A program made the translations under genes and the position numbers. A DNA stretch of 64,000 nucleotides, from NCBI RefSeq assembly GCF_002770725.1, contig NZ_NQVN01000006.1, forward strand, positions 153,284 through 217,283, given 5' to 3'. This document shows, piece by piece, positions 1 through 9,753 of the stretch (positions within the stretch are counted from its first letter, which is position 1; every line of letters starts with the position of its first letter). Under the pieces are notes generated by a model. That model saw only the letters and a program-made list of their open reading frames with translations, was not told where the DNA came from and made no database searches. This stretch comes from Pleomorphomonas carboxyditropha (lineage in GTDB: Bacteria > Pseudomonadota > Alphaproteobacteria > Rhizobiales > Pleomorphomonadaceae).

Positions 1-325
1 GGCCGTCGAGGGAGGCGTCGCGAATGCCCGGCGTGCCGGAATGGCGGCGCGCCGTGTCGATGAGGGCGGCGAGCAGAGTCTCGTCGATGCGGAAGGTCTG
101 GGCGGAGGTTTCGCGCGTCACCGTCAGATTGACCGACACGTTGCCGCGCGACAGCGTTTCCGATGCCTTGCGGCGTATCGCCACCTCCACGGCGTCGAAG
201 CCGGGCGGCAGGCGCAGCCGAAGATCGAGCCCGCGTCCGTTGACCGAGCGCAGCTCCCAGGCAAACCGGTTGCCGGCCGCGGAGCCGTCGAGGCGGGCAA
301 ATCCCGTCATGCTGTTGAGCGGCAT
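1..325 (-). CDS. yicC: YicC family protein, N-terminal part (runs off the window)
   Basis: Only the first 108 codons are inside the window; the 3' end lies beyond base 1. The start ATG (323-325) follows a good GGAGGTG ribosome site. The protein opens MPLNSMTGFAR, and MTGFAR close to the start is the hallmark of the YicC family, followed by SVNGRGLDLRLRLP. Members are about 290 residues long; E. coli YicC has been described as an endoribonuclease that affects small RNA stability. The family assignment is strong; the cellular role in this organism is inferred from the family only. It is divergent from the aldo/keto reductase gene at 478. Confidence 0.9.
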   Translation of the reverse strand, partial: MPLNSMTGFARLDGSAAGNRFAWELRSVNGRGLDLRLRLPPGFDAVEVAIRRKASETLSRGNVSVNLTVTRETSAQTFRIDETLLAALIDTARRHSGTPGIRDASLDG

Positions 326-477
326 AGTTTCACCTCCAGTTCAAGCGGGCTTTTACACCAGCGGGCCGAAGCGCAAAAAGAAAAATGCAGCTCCTCGGCG
401 GAAACGACTCTTGCGGCACGGCTTCACAGCTCTCCGGCCGTGGCATAGACTCCCCGCCACAACCAAGGGAGAAAGCC

Positions 478-1530
<1,053 letters not shown>

Positions 1531-1593
1531 CCGGGCAAAACGATGCCGCCGGCGGGGGATACTTTGCCCTGGGCACGCTGGCGCAGTTCCTGT

Positions 1594-2159
1594 CACGCCG
1601 TCATCGCCGAGCGCATCGCCTCCCATGGATCGTCATCCTCGCGAAGGTGGGGACCTCGGGACGAGAAGGCGATGAGGGATGTATCAGGCGCCCCAGCGTT
1701 GCCGGAGCGCGATATCTGTGTTGTGCCTTGTTCTGCCTGAGGTCCTCGCCTGCGCGAGGATGACAGCTTTATATATGGGGAACAAAGGGATAGGCCGGCA
1801 CACTGGTACCCGAGGCAAATTCCCGCGCGTGCTGTTTCTCAAGCTTGCCCGGGAATTTGCCCGGGTACGCGAACGTTCCCGTCACGCCGTCACCGCCCAG
1901 CGCATCGCCTCCCATAGATTGTCATCCTCGCGAAGGCGAGGACCTCAGGACGAGAAGGCGAGGAGGGGCGTATCAGGCGCCTTGCGTTGCTGGAGCGCTA
2001 TATCCGCGTCGAGCTTTGTTCTGCCCGAGGTCCTCGCCTGCGCGAGGATGACAGAATTATATATGGGGAACAAAGGGATAGCTCGGCACACTGGTGCCAG
2101 GGGCAAATTCCCGAGCATGCTGTTTCTCAAGCTTGCCCGGAAGTTTGCTCCGGGTACGC
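1594..2159. repeat. Two tandem copies of a ~280-bp intergenic palindromic element
   Basis: Copy 1 is 1594-1870 and copy 2 is 1883-2159, a period of about 289 bp with scattered substitutions and one compensating pair of indels. Each copy carries two inverted arms of about 29 bases, at 1632-1660/1736-1764 and at 1921-1949/about 2024-2052, both built on GTCATCCTCGCGAAGGCGAG and its complement. Each copy also has a shared ATATATGGGGAACAAAGGGATA segment and a CCCGGG-containing end. No gene is credible inside it. It fills the 650-bp gap between the aldo/keto reductase and lacI genes. Confidence 0.9.
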
Positions 2160-2180
2160 CAGCGGCACGAAAAGGAATTC

Positions 2181-3272
2181 TCAGGCGGCCTGGCCCTTTC
2201 GCGGCGGCGCCGTCGATTCTCCGACCACCAGTTCGATCGGCAGTTCCACCACCCGGCCTCCGGCGCCGTCCGGCTTGTCGCCGAGGATGAGTTCCACCGC
2301 CGCCTCGCCCTTGCCGATGCCCGGCTGGCGAATGGTGGTGAGAGAGGGAGAGAAGCTCGCCGCCTCCTCGATGCCGTCGAAGCCGACCACCGAGAAGTCG
2401 TCGGGAACCTTGCGGCCGAGCGACCGCAGGTAGGTCATGACGTGCAGAGCCACGCGGTCGGAGGTGCAGACGAAGGCCGTGGTGTCCGGATTGGCGGCCA
2501 GCACGGCATCGACGCCGGTACAGACGCCATCATACTCCGAGCCGGTCTCGAACACCGGCTGCGGCGGCAGGCCGGCGGCGCGGAACGCGTCGCGATAACC
2601 GGAAAGACGCCGCCGCACCACCTCGAAGGAGGAGCGCACGGCCCGGACATCGTCGACGAAGCCGACGCGCACTTCCTTCTCGGTCTCGAAGGTGAACACG
2701 GCGAAATGCCGGTGGCCGAGGTCGACGAGGTGCTGCGCCGCCTGGCGAGCGCCGCGGTAGTCGTCGATCCGGACGACGTCGAAGCCGGGGCCGACGGGGA
2801 AGTCCACCGCCACGAACGGCAGGCCGCGCTTCTTGGCCAGCTCGACCAGCGTGTTGCCCTCGTTGAGGCAGTTGAGGATGAAGCCGTCGACCAGCGCCGT
2901 CCGGATGTTCCAGGCAGCGATCTCGTCGTCGGTCGCCGACACCAGCGAGATGCCGGCGCCGCGCGCCTCGCAGGCCCGCGCCACGCCGGACAGGAACAGG
3001 CGGGTGTACTGGTCGTCGAAGAAGCCGTTGAGCGGCCCGATGGTGACGACGCCGATGGCGTTGACGCGTCCGGCCCTGAGCAGGCGGCCGCGCGGATCGG
3101 GGCCCCGATAGCCCAGCGACCGGGCCGCTTCCTCCACCCGCTCGCGGAGCTGTTCGGAGACGAGGCCGGGCCGGTTGAAGACGTTGGAAACCGTTCCCTG
3201 GCTGACGCCGGCGGCCCGCGCCACGTCGGCGAGCTTCACGGTCTTGTTGTGCGGAGTTGAACTTTCACCCAT
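2181..3272 (-). CDS. LacI family transcriptional regulator
   Basis: A 363-residue LacI/GalR-type repressor. The DNA-binding helix-turn-helix and hinge are at residues 12-45 (VKLADVARAAGVSQGTVSN), followed by a periplasmic-binding-protein-like sugar-sensing domain to about residue 335. The start at 3272 puts the helix-turn-helix at its usual distance from the N-terminus; upstream in-frame codons encode no domain. Its ligand and targets are unknown: no sugar operon is adjacent, and the nearest genes are the aldo/keto reductase beyond the repeats and hslU upstream. A palindrome at 3459-3470 is a candidate operator. Confidence 0.93.
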   Translation of the reverse strand: MGESSTPHNKTVKLADVARAAGVSQGTVSNVFNRPGLVSEQLRERVEEAARSLGYRGPDPRGRLLRAGRVNAIGVVTIGPLNGFFDDQYTRLFLSGVARACEARGAGISLVSATDDEIAAWNIRTALVDGFILNCLNEGNTLVELAKKRGLPFVAVDFPVGPGFDVVRIDDYRGARQAAQHLVDLGHRHFAVFTFETEKEVRVGFVDDVRAVRSSFEVVRRRLSGYRDAFRAAGLPPQPVFETGSEYDGVCTGVDAVLAANPDTTAFVCTSDRVALHVMTYLRSLGRKVPDDFSVVGFDGIEEAASFSPSLTTIRQPGIGKGEAAVELILGDKPDGAGGRVVELPIELVVGESTAPPRKGQAA

Positions 3273-3458
3273 CTGTCCGTCCGATGCACCGGAAATCCGG
3301 CTGTAACTGACGAGGGACAACGGCGTCTCTCTTCCCGAGATCGCAATCGAAATCCGCGCAGCACTCGCCGGTGCAAACCGGCAAGTATCGCCCGGAACGT
3401 CCGCCACCCATGCCCCCCGGCGAACAGCCGACCGATCAGTTCGACGATGCGACCGATC

Positions 3459-3470
3459 TCGTTGAAACGA
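3459..3470. promoter_or_regulatory. Candidate LacI-type operator
   Basis: TCGTTGAAACGA is an inverted repeat (TCGTT/AACGA with a two-base centre), 187 bp upstream of the LacI-family start. LacI proteins bind short palindromes of this kind, so autoregulation is possible. Based only on symmetry and position. Confidence 0.3.
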
Positions 3471-3554
3471 TATACGCAAAACCCTTGAGAACAACAAGAA
3501 ACTTGCGCTTCGCTACCATTTCGGCCGGTCAAAACTTCATGAACAGGCCGTCGA

Positions 3555-3570
3555 TTGAACTTAAGTTCAA
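3555..3570. promoter_or_regulatory. Perfect 16-bp palindrome TTGAACTTAAGTTCAA
   Basis: A perfect 8+8 palindrome in the 384-bp gap between lacI and hslU, 87 bp beyond the hslU stop. The gap holds no credible gene. The site looks like a dimeric-regulator operator, but no protein can be assigned to it. Confidence 0.35.
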
Positions 3571-3621
3571 CGACGCCGGAGGTGTCATCGGAGAAGGTAT
3601 TGCTGATCTTGCGGGCCGGTT

Positions 3622-3650
3622 CCTCCGGGGAGCCCGAAAGTCCCCGGAGG
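3622..3650 (-). terminator. Stem-loop just after hslU
   Basis: CCTCCGGGGA (3622-3631) pairs perfectly with TCCCCGGAGG (3641-3650) around a 9-base loop, 7 bases past the hslU stop. No T run follows on the minus strand, so it may stabilise the 3' end rather than terminate by itself. Confidence 0.5.
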
Positions 3651-3656
3651 AGGCCG

Positions 3657-4955
3657 TCACAGGATGAAGCGGCTGAGGTCGGTATTGCGGGCGAGATCGC
3701 CGAGCGCCGCCCTCACCGCCGCCCCGTCGACGGTCAGCGTCTCGCCGGAGCGGTCGGGGGCCGAGAAGGAGATATCGTCGAGGATGCGCTCCAGCACCGT
3801 CTGCAACCGCCGGGCGCCGATGTTCTCGACGGTGGCGTTGACGTGGACGGCGATCTCGGCAATCGCGTCGACGGCGTCGTCGGTGAAGGCCAGCGTCACG
3901 CCTTCGGTCTGCATCAGCGCCACATACTGCTTGATGAGGCTCGCCTGCGGCTCGGTCAGGATGCGGCGGAAATCGTCCTTGTCGAGCGGCTTCAGCTCGA
4001 CCCGGATCGGCAGGCGCCCCTGGAGCTCGGGCAACAGGTCCGAGGGCTTGGCGACGTGGAAGGCGCCGGAGGCGATGAACAGGATGTGGTCGGTCTTCAC
4101 CGGCCCGTGCTTGGTGGACACCGTCGTGCCCTCGATGAGCGGCAACAGGTCGCGCTGCACGCCCTCGCGCGACACCGAGCCGTCGCGTCCGTCCTTGGCG
4201 CAGATCTTGTCGATCTCGTCGAGGAAGACGATGCCGTTGTTTTCCACCGCCCCGATCGCCTCGGCGACGATCTTGTCCTGGTCGATCAGCTTGTCGGCCT
4301 CCTCGGCGGTGAGCAGGTCGTGGCTGTCCTTGACGCTGACGCGGCGGGTCTTCTTCACGCCGCCCATCATCTTCTGCATCATCTCCGAGAGATTGATGAC
4401 CTGCCCGCCCGGCATGCCGGGGATCTCCATGCCGCCGGCACCGGCGGCGGTGGCGGTCAGCTCGACCTCGATCTCCTTGTCGTCGAGCTCGCCGGTCCGC
4501 AGCTTCTTGCGGAAGGCATCGCGCGTCGACGGGCTGGCCGAGGTGCCGACCAGCGCGTCGAGCACCCGCTCCTCGGCGGCGAGATGGGCCTTGGCCTCGA
4601 CGTCCTTGCGCCGCTGCGTCCGGACGAGCGAGATGCCGACCTCGAGAAGATCGCGGACGATCTGCTCGACGTCGCGGCCGACGTAGCCGATTTCCGTGAA
4701 CTTGGTGGCCTCGACCTTGACGAAGGGCGCGTTGGCGAGCCGGGCGAGGCGGCGGGAGATTTCCGTCTTGCCGACGCCGGTGGGGCCGATCATCAGGATG
4801 TTCTTGGGCAAGACCTCCTCGCGCAGCGAGGGGTCGAGCTGCAGGCGGCGCCAGCGGTTGCGCAGCGCGATGGCGACGGCGCGCTTGGCGTCCTTCTGGC
4901 CGACGATGTGGCGGTCGAGTTCGGAGACGATTTCGCGGGGCGAGAAATCGGGCAT
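3657..4955 (-). CDS. hslU: ATP-dependent protease ATPase subunit HslU
   Basis: A 432-residue AAA+ unfoldase that feeds proteins to the HslV peptidase in the cytosol. The start [10 protein letters not shown] at 4955 matches the family start; it is followed by LDRHIVGQ and the Walker A motif GPTGVGKT at residues 57-64. Walker B is in [11 protein letters not shown]. The region between them contains the I domain with [11 protein letters not shown]. The C-terminus ends SRFIL, the kind of tail that inserts into HslV. hslV lies immediately upstream (67-bp gap), so the two are one operon. A stem-loop follows the stop. Confidence 0.97.
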   Translation of the reverse strand: MPDFSPREIVSELDRHIVGQKDAKRAVAIALRNRWRRLQLDPSLREEVLPKNILMIGPTGVGKTEISRRLARLANAPFVKVEATKFTEIGYVGRDVEQIVRDLLEVGISLVRTQRRKDVEAKAHLAAEERVLDALVGTSASPSTRDAFRKKLRTGELDDKEIEVELTATAAGAGGMEIPGMPGGQVINLSEMMQKMMGGVKKTRRVSVKDSHDLLTAEEADKLIDQDKIVAEAIGAVENNGIVFLDEIDKICAKDGRDGSVSREGVQRDLLPLIEGTTVSTKHGPVKTDHILFIASGAFHVAKPSDLLPELQGRLPIRVELKPLDKDDFRRILTEPQASLIKQYVALMQTEGVTLAFTDDAVDAIAEIAVHVNATVENIGARRLQTVLERILDDISFSAPDRSGETLTVDGAAVRAALGDLARNTDLSRFIL

Positions 4956-5022
4956 GACTTTGGTCCTTGGATGGAGCGATGCGGCGCGGCGCGCGAGGGC
5001 CGGCAATCCGGGCCGATGGAAC

Positions 5023-5580
5023 TCAGGCCTTGGGCAGGCTTTCGACGACGACGTTCTCGTTGGTGTAGACGCAGATGTCGGCGGCGATCTTCATCGCCTT
5101 GCGGGCGATGGCCTCGGCGTCGAGACCGCTGTCGGCCAACGCCCGGGCGGCGGCCAGCGCATAGGTGCCGCCCGAGCCGATGCCGGCGATGCCGCCCTCC
5201 GGCTCCAGCACGTCGCCCGTACCGGTCAGCACCAGCGTCACGCTGGCGTCGGCGACGATCATCATCGCCTCGAGCCTGCGGAGATAGCGGTCGGTACGCC
5301 AGTCCTTGGCGAGCTCGACGCAGGCGCGCATCAACTGGCCGGGATACTGCTCCAGCTTGGCCTCCAGCCGCTCGAACAGCGTGAAGGCGTCGGCGGTGGC
5401 GCCGGCAAAGCCGGCGATCACGTCGCCGCGCCCCAGCGGCCGCACCTTGCGCGCCGTATGCTTGATCACCGTGGCGCCGAGCGTCACCTGCCCGTCGCCG
5501 GCGATCACCACCTTGCCGTCCTTGCGGACCGATACGATGGTGGTGCCGTACCAGGCGGACGGGTTCGTGTGTTCCATCAT
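5023..5580 (-). CDS. hslV: ATP-dependent protease peptidase subunit HslV
   Basis: A 185-residue N-terminal-nucleophile threonine peptidase, the proteolytic ring of HslUV. The catalytic threonine is Thr13 in [13 protein letters not shown]; the first 12 residues form a short propeptide, as in other alphaproteobacteria. The downstream [12 protein letters not shown] and [14 protein letters not shown] motifs are family-typical. ATG at 5580 has AAGGAGCATCTC in front; a second ATG follows immediately and would shorten the propeptide by one residue. It is the first gene of the hslVU operon and divergent from the SDR-like gene at 5736. Confidence 0.97.
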   Translation of the reverse strand: MMEHTNPSAWYGTTIVSVRKDGKVVIAGDGQVTLGATVIKHTARKVRPLGRGDVIAGFAGATADAFTLFERLEAKLEQYPGQLMRACVELAKDWRTDRYLRRLEAMMIVADASVTLVLTGTGDVLEPEGGIAGIGSGGTYALAAARALADSGLDAEAIARKAMKIAADICVYTNENVVVESLPKA

Positions 5581-5644
5581 GAGATGCTCCTTGCGGCAAC
5601 GGCCGCCCGCCCGTAGCGCGGAGACCGTCCCTGAATGACGCCTT

Positions 5645-5672
5645 TATGTAGGACGGAAATGCCTCTATGCAA
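5645..5672 (-). promoter_or_regulatory. Candidate hslVU promoter
   Basis: On the minus strand TTGCAT (5667-5672) and TACATA (5645-5650) are spaced by 16 bases, about 65 bp ahead of the hslV start. The match is moderate and may be read by a housekeeping or heat-shock sigma factor. Confidence 0.35.
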
Positions 5673-5735
5673 CTTGCCTCTGGCAAAGCCCCGCATCACG
5701 GTTCCGACACCGTTCCAACGTCAGGAGATCCCTTG

Positions 5736-6608
5736 ATGAAGCTCATGGCCTTCGGCCTCGGCTATAGCGCCACGGCGGCCTTGCGCCGCCTTGCTCCAAA
5801 GGAAGCCATCGGCACCACGCGGTCGGCGGCAAAGGCCGCCGCCCTCGCCCCGCTGGCCGAAATGCACCTGTTCGACGGCTCAGGCGGGACGGCGGACGCG
5901 CTGAGGCCGGCGCTATCCGGCGTCACCCATATCATCGTCTCCATTGCGCCCTCGGAGGGATCGGATGGCGGCGATCGCGTGTTGCCGGTGCTGGCCGAGG
6001 CGCTGGCCGACCGGAAGTCGCTCGCCTCCATCGCCTACCTCTCGACGGTCGGCGTCTACGGCGACCATGGCGGCGCCTGGGTGGACGAGACTTCCGACTG
6101 CCGGCCGAAAAGCGCCCGGTCGGTCGCCCGCCTCAAAGCGGAAAGCCAGTGGCTGGCGTTCGGGGCGCGGGTCGGCGTGCCGGTGGCCGTGCTGCGCCTT
6201 TCCGGCATCTACGGTCCGGGTCGCAACGCCTTCGTCAATCTTATGGAAGGCAGCGCCCGCCGCCTCGTCAAGCCGGGGCAGGTGTTCAACCGCATCCATG
6301 TCGAGGATATCGCGGCGGCGGTGGAGCGCGCCTTCGCGACGAAGGCCGGCGGCCTTTTCAACATAACCGACGACGAGCCGGCGCCGCCGCAGGACGTCGT
6401 CGCCTACGCGGCCGAGCTGATGGGCGCGCCGCCGCCGCCCGAACAGGACTTCGAGACGGCCGATCTGTCGCCCATGGCCCGCAGTTTCTACGGCGAGAAC
6501 AAGCGGGTCGCCAATGGCCTCGGCAAGTCGGCCCTCGGGCTCGCCTACGCCTATCCCAATTACCGGTCCGCCTTCGACCGGATGTGGGCGGAGGGAAGCT
6601 GGCGCTGA
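5736..6608 (+). CDS. NAD-dependent epimerase/dehydratase-like (SDR family) protein
   Basis: A 290-residue cytosolic protein of the extended/atypical short-chain dehydrogenase group, similar in layout to E. coli YeeZ. The start at 5736 has CAGGAG ahead; it opens MKLMAFGLGYSATA, a glycine-poor version of the Rossmann dinucleotide loop. YLSTVGVYGDHGG and RLSGIYGPGRN are characteristic of the group, and FNITDDEP near residue 210 is typical of its C-terminal half. I see no clear YxxxK catalytic pair, so it may bind rather than turn over its substrate. Function unknown. It sits between hslV and a chemoreceptor gene where other Rhizobiales usually keep his genes. Confidence 0.85.
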   Translation: MKLMAFGLGYSATAALRRLAPKEAIGTTRSAAKAAALAPLAEMHLFDGSGGTADALRPALSGVTHIIVSIAPSEGSDGGDRVLPVLAEALADRKSLASIAYLSTVGVYGDHGGAWVDETSDCRPKSARSVARLKAESQWLAFGARVGVPVAVLRLSGIYGPGRNAFVNLMEGSARRLVKPGQVFNRIHVEDIAAAVERAFATKAGGLFNITDDEPAPPQDVVAYAAELMGAPPPPEQDFETADLSPMARSFYGENKRVANGLGKSALGLAYAYPNYRSAFDRMWAEGSWR

Positions 6609-6653
6609 ACGGCAAAACGCCTCGCCGCCGGCAACGTCCCGGACCCTATATCG

Positions 6654-8129
6654 TCAGGAGAAGGTCGCCGCCGCCTTCTGCAGCTTGTCGGCCGCTTCGT
6701 CGATCGACTGCGTCGAGCTGCTGATGTCGGCCAGCGCCTTGGCGATCTCCTCGACGCCATTGGCGGCCGTGTGCATGCTGCCGGACATGTTCTGCGTCAC
6801 GGCCGCCTGTTCCTCCACGGCGGCGGCGATCGACGAGGATATGTCGTTGATGCGGGTGATGATGGCCGTGATGCCGTCGATGGACTGCACCGCCTTGGAA
6901 GAGATGGTCTGCACCGCCGCGATTTCGCTGGCGATCTCGTCGGTCGCCCGCGAGGTCTGGGCGGCGAGCTGCTTCACTTCCTGCGCGACCACCGCGAAGC
7001 CCTTGCCCATCTCGCCGGCCCGCGCCGCCTCGATGGTGGCGTTGAGGGCGAGAAGATTGGTCTGGCCGGCGATGGTGTTGATCAGCTCGACCACCTGGTC
7101 GATTTTCTGCGCCGCCGCCGCCAGCCCCGACACCACCTTGGTCGCGGTATCGGCCTGCGTCACGGCCTCCTGGGATACCGACAGGGCGACGCTGACCTGG
7201 CGGCTGATCTCGGCGACCGACGACACCAGTTCCTCGGCGCCGGCGGCCACCGCCTGCACGTTGGAGGCGGTGATGCCGGCGGTCGAGTTGGCGCCCGCCG
7301 CCTCGGCGTTCGAGCGGGCGATCATGCTGGCGACCTCGCCCAGTTCGCGGTTGATGTCGGCCTGGGCGGCATGCCGCCTGCGCCGCCGCTCCATGACGGC
7401 GGTGATGTCGGTGGCGAACTTGGTGACCCGGACAAGCTGGCCGGCCGCGTCGAAGATCGGATTGTAGATCGCCTGCAGAAAGACGTCGCGGTTGCCTTTG
7501 CCGATGCGGTGGAACTCGTCCGACTTGAACTGGCCGGCCCGAAGATCCTCCCAGAACGTCCTGTAGGCCGGGCTGTTGCGCTCCTCGGCGGTGACGAACA
7601 TCGAATGGTGCTTGCCGACGATTTCCTCCGGCCGGTAGCCCATCACCTTCTGGAAGTTCTCGTTGGCCTCGACGATGGTGCCGTCCGGCTCGAAGGAGAT
7701 GACGGCCTGGGCGCGGTTGATGGCGTCGATCTCGCCCTGAACCTTGACGTCTTCCAGCTTGCGCTCGGTAACGTCGGTGGCGAACTTGACGACGCGATAG
7801 ACCTTGCCGGACCTGTCGAACAGCGGATTGTAGGTCCCCTGGATCCAGACGGAACGCCCTCCCTTGGCAATGCGACGGAACTCGGAGGACAGAAACTTGC
7901 CGGCCAGGAGATCGCGCCAGAAGGCGGCGTAGGCCGGGCTCTTCACCTCCGCGGGATCCACGAACATCGAGTGATGCTTGCCGAGGACATCGGCAAGCTC
8001 ATAGCCCATCACCTTCAGGAAATTGGCGTTCGCAGCGATGATCTTGCCGGTCGGGTCGAATTCGATGATCGCCAGAGAACGGTCGAGAGCCGCGAGCACC
8101 GCAGCCTCATGACTTGAAAAGGGCCACAT
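6654..8129 (-). CDS. Soluble methyl-accepting chemotaxis protein with two PAS domains
   Basis: A 491-residue cytoplasmic chemoreceptor with no transmembrane segment. Two near-duplicate PAS domains occupy about residues 15-120 and 135-245; both contain the same [13 protein letters not shown] and [15 protein letters not shown] landmarks, a group often linked to haem or flavin redox sensing. A coiled-coil MCP signalling domain follows, with the CheA/CheW-binding hairpin tip around [20 protein letters not shown]. Such Aer-like soluble receptors usually sense intracellular redox or oxygen. No che genes are nearby. A perfect palindrome (8198-8214) lies 69 bp upstream of the start. Confidence 0.93.
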   Translation of the reverse strand: MWPFSSHEAAVLAALDRSLAIIEFDPTGKIIAANANFLKVMGYELADVLGKHHSMFVDPAEVKSPAYAAFWRDLLAGKFLSSEFRRIAKGGRSVWIQGTYNPLFDRSGKVYRVVKFATDVTERKLEDVKVQGEIDAINRAQAVISFEPDGTIVEANENFQKVMGYRPEEIVGKHHSMFVTAEERNSPAYRTFWEDLRAGQFKSDEFHRIGKGNRDVFLQAIYNPIFDAAGQLVRVTKFATDITAVMERRRRRHAAQADINRELGEVASMIARSNAEAAGANSTAGITASNVQAVAAGAEELVSSVAEISRQVSVALSVSQEAVTQADTATKVVSGLAAAAQKIDQVVELINTIAGQTNLLALNATIEAARAGEMGKGFAVVAQEVKQLAAQTSRATDEIASEIAAVQTISSKAVQSIDGITAIITRINDISSSIAAAVEEQAAVTQNMSGSMHTAANGVEEIAKALADISSSTQSIDEAADKLQKAAATFS

Positions 8130-8197
8130 GGATCCTAGCTCCTACCTTCTCCCACCGGCCAGCGGCGCCGAATAACCGTCGGGGAACCGGCCGACTC

Positions 8198-8214
8198 ATA
8201 TGCAATTTGCATAT
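8198..8214. promoter_or_regulatory. Perfect palindrome ATATGCAA-T-TTGCATAT
   Basis: An 8-1-8 perfect palindrome, 69 bp upstream of the chemoreceptor start. The 413-bp gap 8130-8542 between the divergent chemoreceptor and hisF genes holds this site, an AT-rich promoter-like stretch (8255-8300) and a possible 13-codon leader, but no larger gene. The symmetry suggests a dimeric regulator operator. Confidence 0.4.
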
Positions 8215-8302
8215 ATTGAAGGCCGACTGGAAAATTCACCCGTGACCGGCGCCACTTTGCCTATCAATGTCACTTAATTGATTATTTATTTACGGAGGGT
8301 TT

Positions 8303-8344
8303 ATGCCACCGGAAATGCGATTATTTCATAGTATCTACTTTTAG
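8303..8344 (+). other. Possible 13-codon leader peptide
   Basis: ATG at 8303 follows GGAGGG with 3 bases between and reads MPPEMRLFHSIYF before TAG. It lies about 200 bp upstream of hisF behind an AT-rich stretch. It holds only one histidine, so it is not a classical his attenuator peptide. Weakly supported. Confidence 0.2.
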
Positions 8345-8542
8345 CTGCGTAGTTTTGGCTGGTCTCTTCCAAGATTGTAATGAGGACCGTCGACAGAAAA
8401 CCTGCGCGGCGCGGCGCCGGCGAACCGCACGCAGGACATTCTCCGCTTCCCGCCCATCGCAGGCCTGTCCGGCGCCATGGGACTGGCGTCCATTCGTCGA
8501 GCCGTATAAGAAATGGGCGCCTTTTCAATCGCGGTGACCCCA

Positions 8543-9319
8543 ATGCTGAAAGCGCGCGTCATCCCCTGTCTCGACGTCAAGGACGGCCGGGTGGTCAAGG
8601 GGGTCAACTTCGTCGACCTCGTCGACGCCGGCGACCCGGTCGAGGCCGCCGCCGCCTATGATGCGGCCGGCGCCGACGAGCTGTGCTTTCTCGACATCAC
8701 CGCCAGCCACGAGAATCGCGGCACCATCCTCGACGTGGTGCGCCGGACGGCCGAGCGCTGCTTCATGCCGGTGACGGTGGGCGGCGGCGTCCGGTCGGTC
8801 GAGGACATCCGGGAACTGCTGCTGGCCGGCGCCGACAAGGCGTCGATCATGTCGGCCGCCGTCCGCGACCGCGACCTGGTGCGCCGCGCCTCGGAGAAGT
8901 TCGGCGACCAGTGCATCGTCGTCGCCATCGACGCCAAGCGCGTCTCTTCGGACGAGGACAAGCCGCGCTGGGAGGTGTTCACCCACGGCGGCCGGCAGGC
9001 GACCGGCATCGACGCCGTCGAATATGCCGAGGAAGTGGTGTCGCTCGGCGCCGGCGAGATCCTGCTGACCTCGATGGACCGCGACGGCACCAAGATCGGC
9101 TTCGACCTCGAGCTGACCCGTACCATCGCCGACGCCGTGTCGGTGCCGGTGATCGCCTCGGGCGGCGTCGGCACGCTGGACCACCTGGTCGAAGGCATCC
9201 GCGATGGCCACGCCGCGGCCGTGCTCGCCGCGTCGATCTTTCACTTCGGCACCTTCACCATCGGCGAGGCCAAGGCACATCTTGCCGCGGCCGGCGTCCC
9301 GGTCCGCCTTCAGGGATGA
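8543..9319 (+). CDS. hisF: Imidazole glycerol phosphate synthase subunit HisF
   Basis: A 258-residue TIM-barrel cyclase that, with the HisH glutaminase, makes imidazole glycerol phosphate and AICAR in histidine synthesis. Starting at 8543 gives [20 protein letters not shown], placing the catalytic acids exactly at Asp11 and Asp130 as in the family. [10 protein letters not shown] is the C-terminal phosphate site. The ribosome site in front is weak; an in-frame ATG ten codons earlier would add an atypical N-terminus. It overlaps or abuts hisE. hisH, hisA and hisB, often upstream, are not in the window. Confidence 0.97.
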   Translation: MLKARVIPCLDVKDGRVVKGVNFVDLVDAGDPVEAAAAYDAAGADELCFLDITASHENRGTILDVVRRTAERCFMPVTVGGGVRSVEDIRELLLAGADKASIMSAAVRDRDLVRRASEKFGDQCIVVAIDAKRVSSDEDKPRWEVFTHGGRQATGIDAVEYAEEVVSLGAGEILLTSMDRDGTKIGFDLELTRTIADAVSVPVIASGGVGTLDHLVEGIRDGHAAAVLAASIFHFGTFTIGEAKAHLAAAGVPVRLQG

Positions 9320-9324
9320 ACGGC

Positions 9325-9654
9325 ATGGCTGACAGCACCTTCACGCTTTCCGATCTCGAAGCGATCGTCGCCGATCGCCTGAGGAACGGCGACGCCACCT
9401 CCTATACCCGCAAGCTGGCCGACAAGGGCCTTGCCAAGGCCGCCCAGAAGCTCGGCGAGGAAGCCGTGGAGACGGTCATCGCGGCGATCGGCGGCGACGC
9501 GGACGCGGTGACCTACGAAAGCGCCGACCTTCTCTATCATCTGCTCGTGGTGCTGGCGCTCAAGGGGGTGCCGCTTGAGGATGTTCTCTCCGAGCTGAAA
9601 CGCCGCACCGCTCAGTCCGGCCTCCAGGAAAAGGCCGCCCGCCCGGCCGACTGA
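9325..9654 (+). CDS. hisE: Phosphoribosyl-ATP pyrophosphatase HisE
   Basis: A 109-residue all-alpha MazG-like pyrophosphatase catalysing the second step of histidine synthesis. [12 protein letters not shown] carries the metal-binding glutamates and [12 protein letters not shown] the partner helix. Two starts are possible: 9325, with AGGGA at a good distance, or 9316, which would overlap the hisF stop as ATGA and add three residues. Translational coupling to hisF is likely in either case. It is a stand-alone HisE rather than the HisIE fusion of enterobacteria. Confidence 0.95.
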   Translation: MADSTFTLSDLEAIVADRLRNGDATSYTRKLADKGLAKAAQKLGEEAVETVIAAIGGDADAVTYESADLLYHLLVVLALKGVPLEDVLSELKRRTAQSGLQEKAARPAD

Positions 9655-9718
9655 GCTCAACAGGTGGCGCGCCGGCCGCGGCCGGCGGCCGGTTTCCCGC
9701 GATGAAAACAGGAATCAG

Positions 9719-9740
9719 CGGATCGCCGGAAGGCGATCCG
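9719..9740 (+). promoter_or_regulatory. GNRA-tetraloop hairpin before coaA
   Basis: CGGATCGCC (9719-9727) and GGCGATCCG (9732-9740) form a perfect 9-bp stem closed by a GGAA tetraloop, ending 13 bases before the coaA start and next to its ribosome site. It may set RNA stability or translation between hisE and coaA. Confidence 0.45.
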
Positions 9741-9753
9741 GAGACGGTGATGA

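Noticed and set aside
1594..2159. CRISPR array
   Set aside because: Only two long copies with a ~289-bp period and internal palindromes; no short regular repeats with spacers, and no cas genes.
1679..2290. Open frames inside the tandem repeat
   Set aside because: They follow the repeat unit, run into the lacI 3' end and have no ribosome site or domain.
3555..5384. A 609-codon plus-strand frame across hslVU
   Set aside because: It is antisense to hslU and hslV, whose catalytic motifs are intact; no start signal or domain.
8303..8344. Histidine attenuator peptide for hisF
   Set aside because: The peptide has only one histidine and no terminator/antiterminator pair could be drawn before hisF.
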